Source: Chloroflexota bacterium (lineage in GTDB: Bacteria > Chloroflexota > Anaerolineae > Anaerolineales > E44-bin32). From it: a stretch of 64,000 nucleotides of DNA. Both the position numbers and the translations under genes were made by a program. The notes under the pieces are model-generated. The model was not told the DNA's origin, searched no databases, and was given only the letters and a program-made list of their open reading frames with translations. Below, in pieces: positions 9,108 to 21,538 of this stretch; within the stretch, counting starts at the first letter, position 1; each line of letters opens with the position of its first letter. Location of the stretch: assembly GCA_022561385.1 (NCBI GenBank), contig JADFRG010000005.1, positions 44,209 through 108,208 of the forward strand, read 5' to 3'.

Positions 9108-9858
9108 CTACAAATCGGCCGCCTGCAACCACGCCAACCACTCCCGTACGACATCAGCCGGCTCAACTGGCGCTATCGCTAATATTTCCATCATCCAGGG
9201 ATATTTTGCGCTCCGCATTGGATCGTAGCCATCGAGAGAAAGCAGGCCGACATTTGAGGAGACCGCGGACAATGGAAGTAAGCCGATAGCTCCCAGATCC
9301 TCCTGAACAAGCGCCAGCACCGCCTCCGGATTCGGCCCCAGCAGCGCCGAGGATGTGAACTGCTGATTGCCTAGCAAGGTTCGCAGCAGGTAGCCCCGAG
9401 TCGCGGCACCCTCCAACGGAACGACAGGCTGGATGGCCAAGTCCGGGCCCCCCAGCGTATGCCAGTTGTCGGTTCGGCCGGTGAATATACGGATGACCTC
9501 GTCCGGCGCCAGGTCACGAAGTGGGTTGTCGGCGTTGACCACAACCACTACCGGTTCCAGGCCCAGGGGAGTGGCAAACCAGTCGGGAGGGGGTGCTGCA
9601 GAAGAGATAACAAGTGAAACATCTTGCGTCTCTGCAGATTCGAGCGCCGCGGAAATCGGCAGGACCTGGAGGCCCAAGCCGATATACGTTTCGACTTTCT
9701 TCGTCTCTCTGAAGGCGAGGATGCGCGCGGTGGCCCATTGTTCCAGCTCTGGAGTGGTCGCAATCTTTGGGAATGGCGTCGGGAGTGGGGGTAGCTTTGA
9801 GGGCGTCGCTGGAGCGCAGGCGGCGAGTGCCACCGCTACACCAATCAATAGGCCAGAC

Positions 9859-9866
<8 letters not shown>
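9108..9866 (-). CDS. PstS-like substrate-binding lipoprotein
   Basis: A 252-residue secreted lipoprotein: hydrophobic signal ending LAACAP (lipid on Cys17), a short Pro linker, then a type-2 periplasmic-binding fold. The segment EVIRIFTGRTDNWHTLGG matches the hallmark of the PstS/phosphate-binding family, where the insertion IFxGxxxNWxxLGG follows the first ligand loop. No Pst permease or ATPase genes lie nearby, so it may be an orphan sensor or binder rather than a transporter component. Its start overlaps the end of uppP by 8 nt, so it is the third gene of a tgt-uppP-lipoprotein operon. Confidence 0.75.
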
Positions 9867-13017
<3,151 letters not shown>

Positions 13018-13021
<4 letters not shown>

Positions 13022-13998
13022 TTCGTCTCCTTCGAATACCGCTCAGCGATGGCCGGAACCAGATAATTCGCAAAAGCCTGTTCCAGATCGCACTTGGGTG
13101 CCCACCCCCAATCCCGCCGGGCCGCGCTATCGTCGATCTGCGCCGGCCAGCTATCAACTATCGCCTGGCGCTCCGGATCCGGCTCGAAGCTCACCTCCGC
13201 CGTAGGGAAGTGTCTCAGCACGCGCTGGTGGAGCTCCTCGGCAGATGGGTTGAAGCCGGTCACGTTGTAGACTTGTTGGGGGAGGCTGGGCGCCTCCGCG
13301 AGCTCCCGCAGGGCCCGGACCGCATCCGGCATGGCGAGGAACGGGATCACGGTGTCGGGCCGAACGAAGCAGCGATAAGGGCGGCCCTCGGCCGCGCGGT
13401 GGAGCATCTCGGATCCGTAGTCGGTAGTTCCGCCCGAGGGGAGCGTCTCGGCGCTGATGAGGCCGGGGTAGCGCAGTGCGCGAAACTCCAGCAGGCCCGA
13501 TCCCTGTTTGACGAAGTGGCGCCCTAAACGCTCGCAGTAAAGCTTTCCCGCACCGTAAACCGTGGTTGGCATCAATCGGTCCTGCTCGCGCACGGGTTCT
13601 TGGGCCTCCTTCGCTTCGACGCCATAAACCGCGATGCTGCTCGGGAAAAGGAACTGGACGGAACGGTTGTGTCGCTCGATCTGGGCACGGGCGAAGTTGA
13701 GCATGTTGGCCGTGCCCTCGACATTGACGCGGTGCGCCAATAGGGGATCGCTTTCTGCCGTGGCCGAAAGGATTGCCGCCAGATGATAAATTCGTCGGAT
13801 CTTGAACTTCCTCCCGATTTCCTCCAACAGCGGGCGGTCGAGAATGTCGCCCTGAACGAATTCCAAGTAATACCCATCAAGCGCGGGATTTACAGGGTTT
13901 AGATCCAGCGCGAGCACCCGATCCGCCTGCAGCGCCCGCAACAAGGCCTGCCCGATTTCGCCACTGGCGCCGGTGATGAGGGTGATATCTTCCAGCAT
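13018..13998 (-). CDS. L-threonine 3-dehydrogenase, short-chain (epimerase-like) type
   Basis: A 326-residue NAD-dependent enzyme of the UDP-glucose-epimerase-like branch of short-chain dehydrogenases. Seen: the Rossmann motif ITGASGEIGQAL near residue 8, YHLAAILSA, Ser120/121 in FPSSIAVYG, and the Tyr148-Lys152 pair in YGAGK. The segments RYPGLISAETLPSGGTTDYG, RPDTVIPFLAMPDAVRA and YNVTGFNPSAEEL match what I know of animal and bacterial L-threonine dehydrogenases rather than sugar epimerases. It would oxidise threonine to 2-amino-3-ketobutyrate, a glycine precursor. This fits its divergent position beside the glycine riboswitch and glycine cleavage operon. The partner ligase Kbl is not in the window. 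Confidence 0.75.
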
Positions 13999-14123
13999 AA
14001 GGCTCCTTCAATCAGATCGGGCGTGTGCGCAACCTATTCTTTGCATCTCGCGTCGGAATTAACCGTGAACCGTTCGGGGGACATCTAACCAATCGGAAAA
14101 CAATCGATGTCTGGGGTGCCTGC

Positions 14124-14152
14124 TTGACTTTGCTGGACGGCCTTCATAAAAT
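14124..14152 (+). promoter_or_regulatory. Sigma-70 promoter of the gcv operon
   Basis: TTGACT (14124-14129), exactly 17 nt, and TAAAAT (14147-14152), one mismatch each from consensus. Transcription should begin near 14159, a few bases before the glycine riboswitch. Confidence 0.85.
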
Positions 14153-14169
14153 GAACCCTGAAAAACGAC

Positions 14170-14350
14170 ACAGGTGGAGGAGAGACCCGGGTCTCCGGGC
14201 ACCGAAGGGGCAAGTCCGTAAGTCGGTGTAACTGCGGACGAAACTCTCAGGTAAAGAGGACCCCGCCTGGCCGAACCTCTGGAAAGCGTACCACGCACCG
14301 AAGGGGCAAATCCCGTCCGCGGGACGAATCTCTCAGGTTCCTGACAGAGG
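14170..14350 (+). ncRNA. Tandem glycine riboswitch
   Basis: Two consecutive glycine aptamers. The core ACCGAAGGGGCAA occurs twice (14201-14213 and 14297-14309), each followed by the second conserved block CTCTCAGG (about 14244 and 14330). P1 of aptamer 2 can form from CCTCTG (14276-14281) and CAGAGG (14345-14350). The last two bases of that strand are also the first two of the terminator stem. This is the expected ON-switch: glycine binding stabilises P1, breaks the terminator and lets gcvH-gcvPA-gcvPB be transcribed. Family behaviour is known; the action here is inferred. Confidence 0.95.
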
Positions 14351-14382
14351 GCACACACCGAAAGGCTGTGTGCCCTTTTTTT
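14349..14382 (+). terminator. Riboswitch-controlled intrinsic terminator
   Basis: GGGCACACA (14349-14357), a 9-nt loop, TGTGTGCCC (14367-14375) and a seven-T run. It shares 14349-14350 with P1 of the second glycine aptamer, so the two structures exclude each other. Confidence 0.92.
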
Positions 14383-14404
14383 GTACTTGAGCCAAGGAGG
14401 CAGC

Positions 14405-14797
14405 ATGGATTTCCCAGATGAGTTGAAATACACAGAAACCGACGAGTGGATCCGGAGAGAAGGTGACCGCGCCACACTCGGCGTGACCGATTTCGCCCAG
14501 GATCAACTATCGGATGTGGTCTATTTTGAGGCGGGAGTTAAAGTCGGAGACGTAATCTCCAAAGGGGACGCGGTGGGGATTCTCGAGTCCGTGAAGGCAG
14601 CCGCCGACATCAGCTCGCCCGTTTCGGGCGAGGTTATTGAAATCAATGCTGACCTACCCAATCGCCCGGAACTGGTCAACTCTGACCCTTATGGCGAGGC
14701 CTGGATGCTGCGCATCCGGATAAGCGATCCAGCCGAGCTGGAAAAGATGATGGATGCCGCCGCCTATCGGCAAAACACCGAAGAGCGGAGCGGCTAA
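14405..14797 (+). CDS. gcvH: Glycine cleavage H protein
   Basis: Lipoyl carrier that shuttles the aminomethyl arm between the P, T and L proteins of glycine cleavage. 130 residues, normal length. The start at 14405 follows a full AAGGAGG site (14394-14400). The lipoylated residue is Lys64 in ILESVKAAAD; YTETDEWIRRE near residue 9 is the family N-terminal signature. First gene after the riboswitch; its TAA stop shares the A with the ATG of gcvPA, so the two are coupled. Confidence 0.97.
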   Translation: MDFPDELKYTETDEWIRREGDRATLGVTDFAQDQLSDVVYFEAGVKVGDVISKGDAVGILESVKAAADISSPVSGEVIEINADLPNRPELVNSDPYGEAWMLRIRISDPAELEKMMDAAAYRQNTEERSG

Positions 14798-16125
14798 TGG
14801 TCTACATACCTCATACGGAATCTGAGCGGGCCGAAATGCTCGCGGCCATTGGAGTCGAGAATCTGGATGCCCTGTATGCGGATCTACCGCCGGAGGTACG
14901 CTTCCCCGATTTGGCGTTGCCAGATCCGGCCTCCGAGATGGAGGTTATTGAGGAGCTGCAGCTTCTCGCCGAAGCCAACTTGCACGTACGCCAGGCCAGC
15001 TGTTTCTTAGGTGCCGGTGCCTACAACCACTACGTGCCTTCAGTGGTCGATCATGTTCTGCTCCGGAATGAGTTCTACACTGCATACACGCCTTACCAGC
15101 CGGAGGTCTCGCAGGGCACGCTCCAGGCCATCTTCGAATATCAAAGCCTGATCGCCTTCCTTACCGGAATGGATGTGGCGAACGCCTCACATTACGATGG
15201 TGCGACCTCGCTCGCAGAAGCGGCCATCCTGTCATTGAACCATCATCGAGGAAAACGAACCAGGATCGTGCTCTCACCCAACATCCACCCTCAATATCGG
15301 GAAGTGGTCCGAACCTACCTACAGGGCCAGGAACTCACTATCGTGGGTGACGAAGTCTTGGCCGATGATCCAGCTGAATTCGTGGACGAGAACACGAGCA
15401 TGGTGGCGGTTCAATACCCCGACTTCTTTGGAACCGTCCGCGACCTGGGGGCGCTTGGGCAGGCGGCCAGGGAGGTCGGCGCGCTATTCTGTGTCGTGGC
15501 CAACCCCATTGCCCTTGGCATGCTGAAGCCGCCTTCCGAATTTGGGGCGGACATCGTTGTTGGGGAGGGACAGCCGCTTGGCATTCCGCTGTCCTTTGGA
15601 GGGCCCTATATAGGATTCTTTGCGACCCGAGATGAGTACGTTCGCAAGATGGCCGGTCGCCTGGTCGGAGAAACAGTTGATAGTCGCGGTCAGCGGGGTT
15701 ACGTCATGACGCTCACCCCCCGCGAGCAGCATATTCGCCGTGACCGCGCTTCATCCAATATCTGTACCAACCAGGGTCTTATGGCGCTGGCGGTGACGGC
15801 GTATTTATGCAGCGTAGGTCGAGCCGGGCTAAAACAGGTGGCGGAACTTTGTTACCACAAAGCACACTACGCGGCCCAATCGATCGACCAGCTCGAAGGA
15901 TATGAGATTTGGAACCAGGGCCCGTTCTTCCATGAGTTTGTTGTGCGTTGTCCTCGGCCCGTGGCAGATATCAACCGGGCGCTGCTGGATCACGACATCA
16001 TTGGCGGCTACGATCTGGGTCAGGATTATCCCGAACTTCGGGATCATATGCTGATCGCGGTGACGGAGCTAAATCCCAAGGAAGAGATCGACGAACTTGT
16101 GGAGGTCCTGAATGAACCGGCTTGA
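14797..16125 (+). CDS. gcvPA: Glycine dehydrogenase (decarboxylating) subunit 1
   Basis: N-terminal half of the P-protein in organisms with a split enzyme; it supplies part of the PLP-enzyme scaffold. 442 residues, normal for GcvPA. Conserved segments seen: YIPHTESERAEMLAAIG, CFLGAGAYNHYVPSVVDHV, RNEFYTAYTPYQPEVSQGTL, SHYDGATSLAEA and YVMTLTPREQHIRRDRASSNICTNQ. It begins at the shared base with gcvH and overlaps gcvPB by 14 nt. Controlled by the upstream glycine riboswitch. Confidence 0.97.
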   Translation: MVYIPHTESERAEMLAAIGVENLDALYADLPPEVRFPDLALPDPASEMEVIEELQLLAEANLHVRQASCFLGAGAYNHYVPSVVDHVLLRNEFYTAYTPYQPEVSQGTLQAIFEYQSLIAFLTGMDVANASHYDGATSLAEAAILSLNHHRGKRTRIVLSPNIHPQYREVVRTYLQGQELTIVGDEVLADDPAEFVDENTSMVAVQYPDFFGTVRDLGALGQAAREVGALFCVVANPIALGMLKPPSEFGADIVVGEGQPLGIPLSFGGPYIGFFATRDEYVRKMAGRLVGETVDSRGQRGYVMTLTPREQHIRRDRASSNICTNQGLMALAVTAYLCSVGRAGLKQVAELCYHKAHYAAQSIDQLEGYEIWNQGPFFHEFVVRCPRPVADINRALLDHDIIGGYDLGQDYPELRDHMLIAVTELNPKEEIDELVEVLNEPA

Positions 16126-17593
16126 ACCCACTGTCTACGAACTCTCAACGCCGGGCCGACCCAGTCATCGCTTTCCCGATCTCGATGTACCGACTGCTGA
16201 TCTGCCAGAAGAAATGCTGCGCGACCATCTGGAGCTTCCGGAACTTTCAGAAATGGAAGTGATGCGGCATTTTGTGCGGCTCTCGCAGCTCAACTTTGGG
16301 ATCGATACGGCCTTCTATCCTTTGGGCTCCTGCACGATGAAATACAACCCGAAGGTGAACGAAGACGCGGCGCGGCTGCCGGGCTTCGCCCACACCCATC
16401 CGCTGCAAGACACGCAGGTTTTGCAGGGAAACCTGGTGCTGATGTACACGCTGCAAGACTGGTTGGCGGAAATCGGCGGATTCGCGGGCGTAAGCCTGCA
16501 GCCTGCAGCAGGGGCACAGGGCGAGCTGAGCGGCATCTTGATCATTCGTGCTTACCACCGAGATCAAGGGACCACAAAGCGCACAAAAATCCTCGTGCCC
16601 GACTCTGCGCACGGTACCAATCCTGCCACCATAACCATGAGCGGCTTGAGAGTGGTGGAGCTTCCTTCTGACAAGCGCGGGAATGTGGATCTGGAGGCAC
16701 TGCGCGCCGAGTGTGATGACACGGTGGCAGCTTTGATGTTAACCAATCCAAACACGCTGGGGTTGTTCGAAGAGCATGTTGAAGAGGTGATTGGCCTGAT
16801 ACACGAATGCGGTGGGCTCGTGTATGGCGATGGGGCCAACATGAACGCACTCTTGGGCGTTATTCGCCCCGGTGACTTAGGCTTCGATGTTCTCCACTAC
16901 AACCTTCACAAGACCTTCTCCACTCCGCATGGGGGGGGCGGTCCGGGGTCGGGGCCGGTTGGTGTTTCGGAAGCCCTGGTGGACTACCTTCCCGGACCTA
17001 TCGTGGAGGTAGTTGAGGCGGGCGATGACGAACAGCCTCCGCTTTACGGATTGGTGATGCCAGATAAAACCATCGGGCGCGTCAAGGCATTTCACGGGCA
17101 CTTCGGAATGCACTTGCGTGCCTTCGCCTACATCCGTTCCCACGGCAAGTCGGGCATGCGAGACATCGCCGACCATGCCGTGTTGAACGCCAACTATCTA
17201 CTTGCTGGTCTACGGGACACATACCATGTCCCATTTGACCGGACCTGTATGCACGAGTTCGTCGTAGAAGGCCGGTTTGAGAAGGCGCCGGAGATCCATG
17301 CGTTGGATATCTCCAAACGATTGATGGATTGGGGGATTCATCCTCCCACCCACTACTTCCCGCTGATTGTGCCGGAGGCACTTATGATCGAGCCTACCGA
17401 AACCGAAACAAAAGTAACGTTGGATGCTTTCATCGAGGCCATGAAATCCATTGCCCAGGAGGCGGTGGATGATCCGGAACGGCTCCAAACCGCACCCCAT
17501 TCGACAGTATTCGGACGGCTGGACGAGGTTCAGGCCGCGAAAGCGCTGGTTTTATGTTGCCGGCCCGCGGAACTAACCCCCTCGGGGACCTAG
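16112..17593 (+). CDS. gcvPB: Glycine dehydrogenase (decarboxylating) subunit 2
   Basis: C-terminal half of the split P-protein; it carries the PLP-binding Lys267 in HYNLHKTFSTPHGGGGPGSG, followed by the glycine-rich loop. 493 residues, normal length. Also seen: YPLGSCTMKYNPKVNE, HGTNPATITMSG and HEFVVEG. It ends the riboswitch operon. The operon contains no gcvT; the T-protein is instead the C-terminal half of the GlyA-GcvT fusion at 44048. The L-protein (lpd) is not in the window. Confidence 0.97.
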   Translation: MNRLEPTVYELSTPGRPSHRFPDLDVPTADLPEEMLRDHLELPELSEMEVMRHFVRLSQLNFGIDTAFYPLGSCTMKYNPKVNEDAARLPGFAHTHPLQDTQVLQGNLVLMYTLQDWLAEIGGFAGVSLQPAAGAQGELSGILIIRAYHRDQGTTKRTKILVPDSAHGTNPATITMSGLRVVELPSDKRGNVDLEALRAECDDTVAALMLTNPNTLGLFEEHVEEVIGLIHECGGLVYGDGANMNALLGVIRPGDLGFDVLHYNLHKTFSTPHGGGGPGSGPVGVSEALVDYLPGPIVEVVEAGDDEQPPLYGLVMPDKTIGRVKAFHGHFGMHLRAFAYIRSHGKSGMRDIADHAVLNANYLLAGLRDTYHVPFDRTCMHEFVVEGRFEKAPEIHALDISKRLMDWGIHPPTHYFPLIVPEALMIEPTETETKVTLDAFIEAMKSIAQEAVDDPERLQTAPHSTVFGRLDEVQAAKALVLCCRPAELTPSGT

Positions 17594-17603
17594 CCTTCCC
17601 ATA

Positions 17604-17646
17604 AAGGAACAGGGCGCCAGGTTCTAATTCTGGCGCCCTGTTCCTT
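17604..17646 (+). terminator. Strong 17-bp hairpin after gcvPB
   Basis: A perfect 17-bp inverted repeat (17604-17620 with 17630-17646) around a 9-nt loop, 10 nt after the gcvPB stop. It has no T-run, so it may stabilise the 3' end or act with Rho rather than as a classical intrinsic terminator. Confidence 0.7.
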
Positions 17647-17719
17647 GGTGTTGACTCGCCCTGGGTCCCCTCGGACCAAGGCCACGATAGCTAGGGCATC
17701 AACGCGAGTCTAGAATGGC

Positions 17720-19495
17720 ATGCTCAATGGATTCTTAACGCGTGCGGTAGAATCGTTTCTCGGTTTACGTCCAATGGCCCAAGACCTGATTGACCCTGCA
17801 ATTCAAGAGGCAAAGGCGCGTCCCACGGTTCAGATTCACCTTCCTGGAGGGCGCGTGCTGGAGGGAGAACGCGGCCTGCAGCTCGCGGCCTTCCTCGAGC
17901 AAGAGGATCTGGAGACGGCCCCCATAGTCGGCGCCATCGTTAATGGTGAGCTGCGGGAACTGACCTACCCACTGGCCCTTGAATCGGAGGTTCGCCCGGT
18001 CACCATGGCTGAAGAAGACGGGATGCGGATTTACCGACGCTCGCTGACCTTCTTGCTGGCTGCGGCCTTCGAAGCACTATTCCCGGAGGCGAGGCTGGAT
18101 GTGGAGCACTCCGTCGCTCACGGCGGCTACCATTGTCATGTAAGCGGAAGGCCCCAGCTCAAGACAGCCGAACTTGCCACCCTGGAAAGCCGCATGTGGG
18201 AGATGGTGGATCAAGATCTACCTTTTGCGAAGACCCAGGTGGAGCTGCCGGATACGATCGAGTATTTCGAATCAAAAGGATTTATCGACAAGGCGCGGTT
18301 GCTCTCCCATCGCCGCAAGCCCCACATGATCATTTATGAAATGGGAGGCCTTCGGGATTACCACCACGGATATATGGTTCCCACCACCGGATACCTGCGG
18401 TGGTTTGCACTAACGGCCACCGAGCACGGTTTTACCCTGCAGTTTCCAATACGTTCAACACCAACCGAACTGCTGCCGCCGCCGCAATACCCAAAGCTGC
18501 TGCTCACCTTTGGACAGTATGGGGACTGGATCCAGACGCTGGGTGTTTCGAGCGTCGGAGCGCTGAACGATGCGGGCCAGGCAGGCCGCATGCGAGAAAT
18601 TATCCTGGTCTCCGAGGCCTTGCATGAGCACCGAATAGCGGAAATCGCGGCTCAAATACAAGAGAAGCGAGACGGGGTCCGGCTGGTCCTGGTGGCGGGG
18701 CCATCCGCCTCGGGCAAGACGACCTTCGCCAAGCGCCTTTCCATTCAGCTGCTGGCCTTGGGCATCTCGCCGCTGCCGATCGGCCTGGACAATTTCTTTG
18801 TGGATCGAGAGAAAACCCCAAGGGACGAGAATGGCGAATATGACTATGAACGGCTGGACGCGCTTGACCTAGATCGATTGAACCACGATATGCGGAAACT
18901 GGCGGCCGGAGAACGAGTGCAACTGCCCGAGTATGACTTCATCGAGGGGGTGCAGCGGGACGGCGAGGTGGTTCAGATCAGCGAGGGGCACATCGTCATT
19001 CTGGAGGGAATTCACGGCCTGAATCCGGATCTGTTGCCTGAGCTCCCTGAGGGACAGGGTTTCCGAATCTATGCCTCTGCGCTCACCCAGCTTAACCTCG
19101 ACCGCTATAACCGCGTTTCAACCACCGACACTCGATTGGTACGCCGGCTGGTCCGCGACGCGCGGCACCGAGGCAAGTCTGCGGCAGATACAATTTCTCG
19201 CTGGGAATCGGTGAGGCTCGGCGAACGATTGTATATCTTGCCCTACCAGGAAAACGCTGACGTAATGTTCAATTCGTCCCTGGTTTATGAAGGCGCTGCG
19301 CTGGCTCCGCTTGCAGAACCGCTGCTGCGCCAGGTCAAATTCGGTACACCGGAGCACGTCGAAGCCAAACGTTTGCTGTCCCTCCTTGAGTGGTTCTTGC
19401 CCATCGATGATTCCCCGATCCCGGACAATTCGATCCTTCGAGAGTTCATAGGAGGATCAATCCTCCGAGACTTCACCGTGGGCGGAACTTCCTAG
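17720..19495 (+). CDS. ThrRS-like/uridine-kinase fusion (nucleoside kinase)
   Basis: A 591-residue three-part protein. The N-terminal 30-100 resembles a TGS/ubiquitin-like domain. Residues about 110-300 resemble the ThrRS second additional domain: SVAHGGYHCHVSG, then SHRRKPHMIIYEMGGLRDYHHGYMVP. Residues about 315-520 form a P-loop phosphoribulokinase/uridine-kinase domain with Walker A LVAGPSASGKTTFAKRL and later LEGIHGLNP. Such fusions are usually annotated as nucleoside or uridine kinase; the ThrRS-like part has no synthetase core. The start is uncertain: 17720 gives 591 residues, while an ATG at 17774 would remove 18. It stands alone after the gcv hairpin. True substrate unknown. Confidence 0.8.
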   Translation: MLNGFLTRAVESFLGLRPMAQDLIDPAIQEAKARPTVQIHLPGGRVLEGERGLQLAAFLEQEDLETAPIVGAIVNGELRELTYPLALESEVRPVTMAEEDGMRIYRRSLTFLLAAAFEALFPEARLDVEHSVAHGGYHCHVSGRPQLKTAELATLESRMWEMVDQDLPFAKTQVELPDTIEYFESKGFIDKARLLSHRRKPHMIIYEMGGLRDYHHGYMVPTTGYLRWFALTATEHGFTLQFPIRSTPTELLPPPQYPKLLLTFGQYGDWIQTLGVSSVGALNDAGQAGRMREIILVSEALHEHRIAEIAAQIQEKRDGVRLVLVAGPSASGKTTFAKRLSIQLLALGISPLPIGLDNFFVDREKTPRDENGEYDYERLDALDLDRLNHDMRKLAAGERVQLPEYDFIEGVQRDGEVVQISEGHIVILEGIHGLNPDLLPELPEGQGFRIYASALTQLNLDRYNRVSTTDTRLVRRLVRDARHRGKSAADTISRWESVRLGERLYILPYQENADVMFNSSLVYEGAALAPLAEPLLRQVKFGTPEHVEAKRLLSLLEWFLPIDDSPIPDNSILREFIGGSILRDFTVGGTS

Positions 19496-19621
19496 GGCAA
19501 TCGGACGAATCTCCTTCTATAAAAGGTGTAAGTATTCCTATATATTGAGAGTTTGCACCGCATGTCGCGATCGGCGAGACGCGCCATTCGCGACCTAAGT
19601 TTAGAGAGTCACTAATTCTAG

Positions 19622-21121
19622 ATGGATGAATTGAAGGGCAAAACATTAGGGCGTTACAAGCTCCTGGAGGACATAGGCCAGGGTGGGATGTCCACTGTAT
19701 ATAGGGCCCGCGACCTCGACAGGGATGTAGAGGTGGCGGTCAAGGTGCTCACTCCGTATGTGGCGCAGGAACCGAAATTCAGGGCGCGCTTCGACCGAGA
19801 GATCCGGCTGCTAAAGGATTTGGAGCACGAAAATGTCGTGCCAGTCCTCAACTATGGAGAGGAAGAGGGCATCACGTACATCGTCATGCCCTACTACGCC
19901 GGCGGCACCCTACAGGATCGGATCGATAACGATGGTCTGGGTCTCGATGAGATCGGGCGCTTTGTGGCAGAGGTGACGGGGGCCCTGGAATACGCGCACG
20001 GGAAAGGCATCGTCCATCGCGATATCAAGCCCTCGAATATTCTGCTGGATGAGGACGGGCACGCGATGCTCTCCGACTTCGGCTTCGCCCATGTCAATGA
20101 AACATCCCATAGCCTGACCGGGTCGGTCCTGATCGGCACCCCCGCCTTCATGTCGCCGGAACAATGCCGCGGCGAAGACGTGGATCCTCGCTCCGATCAG
20201 TATTCGCTGGGGGCAGTGCTCTACCAGCTCACGACCGGCCGCCTACCCTACGACGGCGATACTCCCATGTCGGTGGTCATCAAACACATCAATGACCCGT
20301 TGCCCCGACCGCGGTACTTGAACCCACACCTTCCTGACGTGCTGGAGGCGGTCATCCTCAAGGCCATGGCCAAAGATCCGGAGGACCGTTACCCAAGCGT
20401 CGGCGAAATGAACCTGGCCTTTGCCGCGGGCTTGGAGGAATCGGTGGATTCGCAGACCGGACTGGCCAGGCCGGAAGCGATAGGCCCCGCTCCGGCCACC
20501 CAGGTGATGGAGGCAAGACCCCGCGGATTGGCGGGGCTTCTAAAAAGGAATCGCGTCGTGGCGGCCGGGGTATTGCTTGCCCTGCTTGCCCTTCCAATCA
20601 CGGCCTTCGCGCTGAACGGCATACTCGCCGGTTCAAGGGTCGGAGCGATCGTTGGCAGCAGTACACCCACTCCCTCTGAGCATCTGCTTGCCACAATTGA
20701 TGCCCTGTCGACCGCAAATGCCGAGGCGCTTGGCGAGCCGGAGGATCCCGGCGCAGTTGAGACCGCGGTGGCCGCCACGGTGGAGGCGATGGGACTATTC
20801 GATCCGCCGGAGCCGGTGGAAAATCCGACTGAGGAGACCATTAACACCTTAACACCGACACCTTCGCCCACATCCGCGATTGCCGGCGGAGGAGGCTCAG
20901 GTGCGGCCGACGATGACCCTCCGCCGCCGCCTGGTCCCCCGCCACCCGCATCCACCTCGACGCCCACGCCAGTACCCATTCCCAGCGACACGCCAGCGCC
21001 GACCGCTACTCCGATTCCGCCCCCGCTCACCGATACCCGCGTACCGCCTCCTGGGCCAACGACGGAATGTAAGCCTGATAAACGACCTGGTCATCGGCTT
21101 TACTGCACCCCAGCCCCTTAG
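19622..21121 (+). CDS. Transmembrane Ser/Thr protein kinase 1
   Basis: A 499-residue Hanks-type kinase. The kinase domain is about 12-270: glycine loop IGQGGMSTVYRA, ATP-binding Lys near 40 in VAVKVL, catalytic HRDIKPSNI near 132, DFGFA, and an activation segment ending GTPAFMSPEQ. A juxtamembrane linker leads to one transmembrane helix (about 312-336). The outer tail of about 160 residues is low complexity, Thr/Pro-rich with a glycine stretch and PPPPPG blocks, and ends in a small Cys-containing segment. It has no PASTA repeats, so the ligand, if any, is unknown. Sister of the kinase at 28097 but with an unrelated outer part. Confidence 0.93.
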   Translation: MDELKGKTLGRYKLLEDIGQGGMSTVYRARDLDRDVEVAVKVLTPYVAQEPKFRARFDREIRLLKDLEHENVVPVLNYGEEEGITYIVMPYYAGGTLQDRIDNDGLGLDEIGRFVAEVTGALEYAHGKGIVHRDIKPSNILLDEDGHAMLSDFGFAHVNETSHSLTGSVLIGTPAFMSPEQCRGEDVDPRSDQYSLGAVLYQLTTGRLPYDGDTPMSVVIKHINDPLPRPRYLNPHLPDVLEAVILKAMAKDPEDRYPSVGEMNLAFAAGLEESVDSQTGLARPEAIGPAPATQVMEARPRGLAGLLKRNRVVAAGVLLALLALPITAFALNGILAGSRVGAIVGSSTPTPSEHLLATIDALSTANAEALGEPEDPGAVETAVAATVEAMGLFDPPEPVENPTEETINTLTPTPSPTSAIAGGGGSGAADDDPPPPPGPPPPASTSTPTPVPIPSDTPAPTATPIPPPLTDTRVPPPGPTTECKPDKRPGHRLYCTPAP

Positions 21122-21217
21122 GGGACTGAGGGAGATTCAACTGACTTCCATGATGTTCACTTTGCTGAACGCCGGCCCGTTCGAGAAATTCCAAAGGACC
21201 GGTCCTATGAAGAGTTT

Positions 21218-21538
21218 TCAGGGGCTCGTAAGCAACCACAAGGCCACCATGCCGGTGGCGATCGTCACCCATGTACTTTTCAGGCGCCACGCGACCAGGG
21301 CGGCCAATATTCCGGACACCAGCTCAGGATTGGCAAAGGAAATGGCAATTTCACCTTCCACAAGCAGTAGCTCAGGCAGGACGATGGCCGCCAGTACCGC
21401 GGGAGGAATGTAGACCAGCCCCCGACTGAAGATCGGAGACAGCCGATCCGGTGGGACCAGCACCGTAAAGGATAGACGCACCAGATAGGTCAGGATCGTT
21501 CCCCCGACAATGATCAGCCAAATCTCAGGTCTTGACAT
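21218..21538 (-). CDS. azlD: AzlD-family branched-chain amino acid transport protein
   Basis: A 106-residue, four-helix membrane protein that pairs with AzlC. The pair exports branched-chain amino acids or their analogues. The hallmark ILTYLVRLSFTVL near residue 15 and the FSRGLVYIPPAVLAAIVLPEL segment match the family. It overlaps the end of azlC by 14 nt, so the two are coupled. It faces the kinase gene tail-to-tail across about 95 nt. Confidence 0.85.
   Translation of the reverse strand: MSRPEIWLIIVGGTILTYLVRLSFTVLVPPDRLSPIFSRGLVYIPPAVLAAIVLPELLLVEGEIAISFANPELVSGILAALVAWRLKSTWVTIATGMVALWLLTSP

Noticed and set aside
20880..21050. Repeat-like PPPPPG and Thr/Pro stretch in kinase 1 as a possible DNA repeat
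   Set aside because: Codons vary and the pattern is protein-level low complexity, common in extracytoplasmic linkers.
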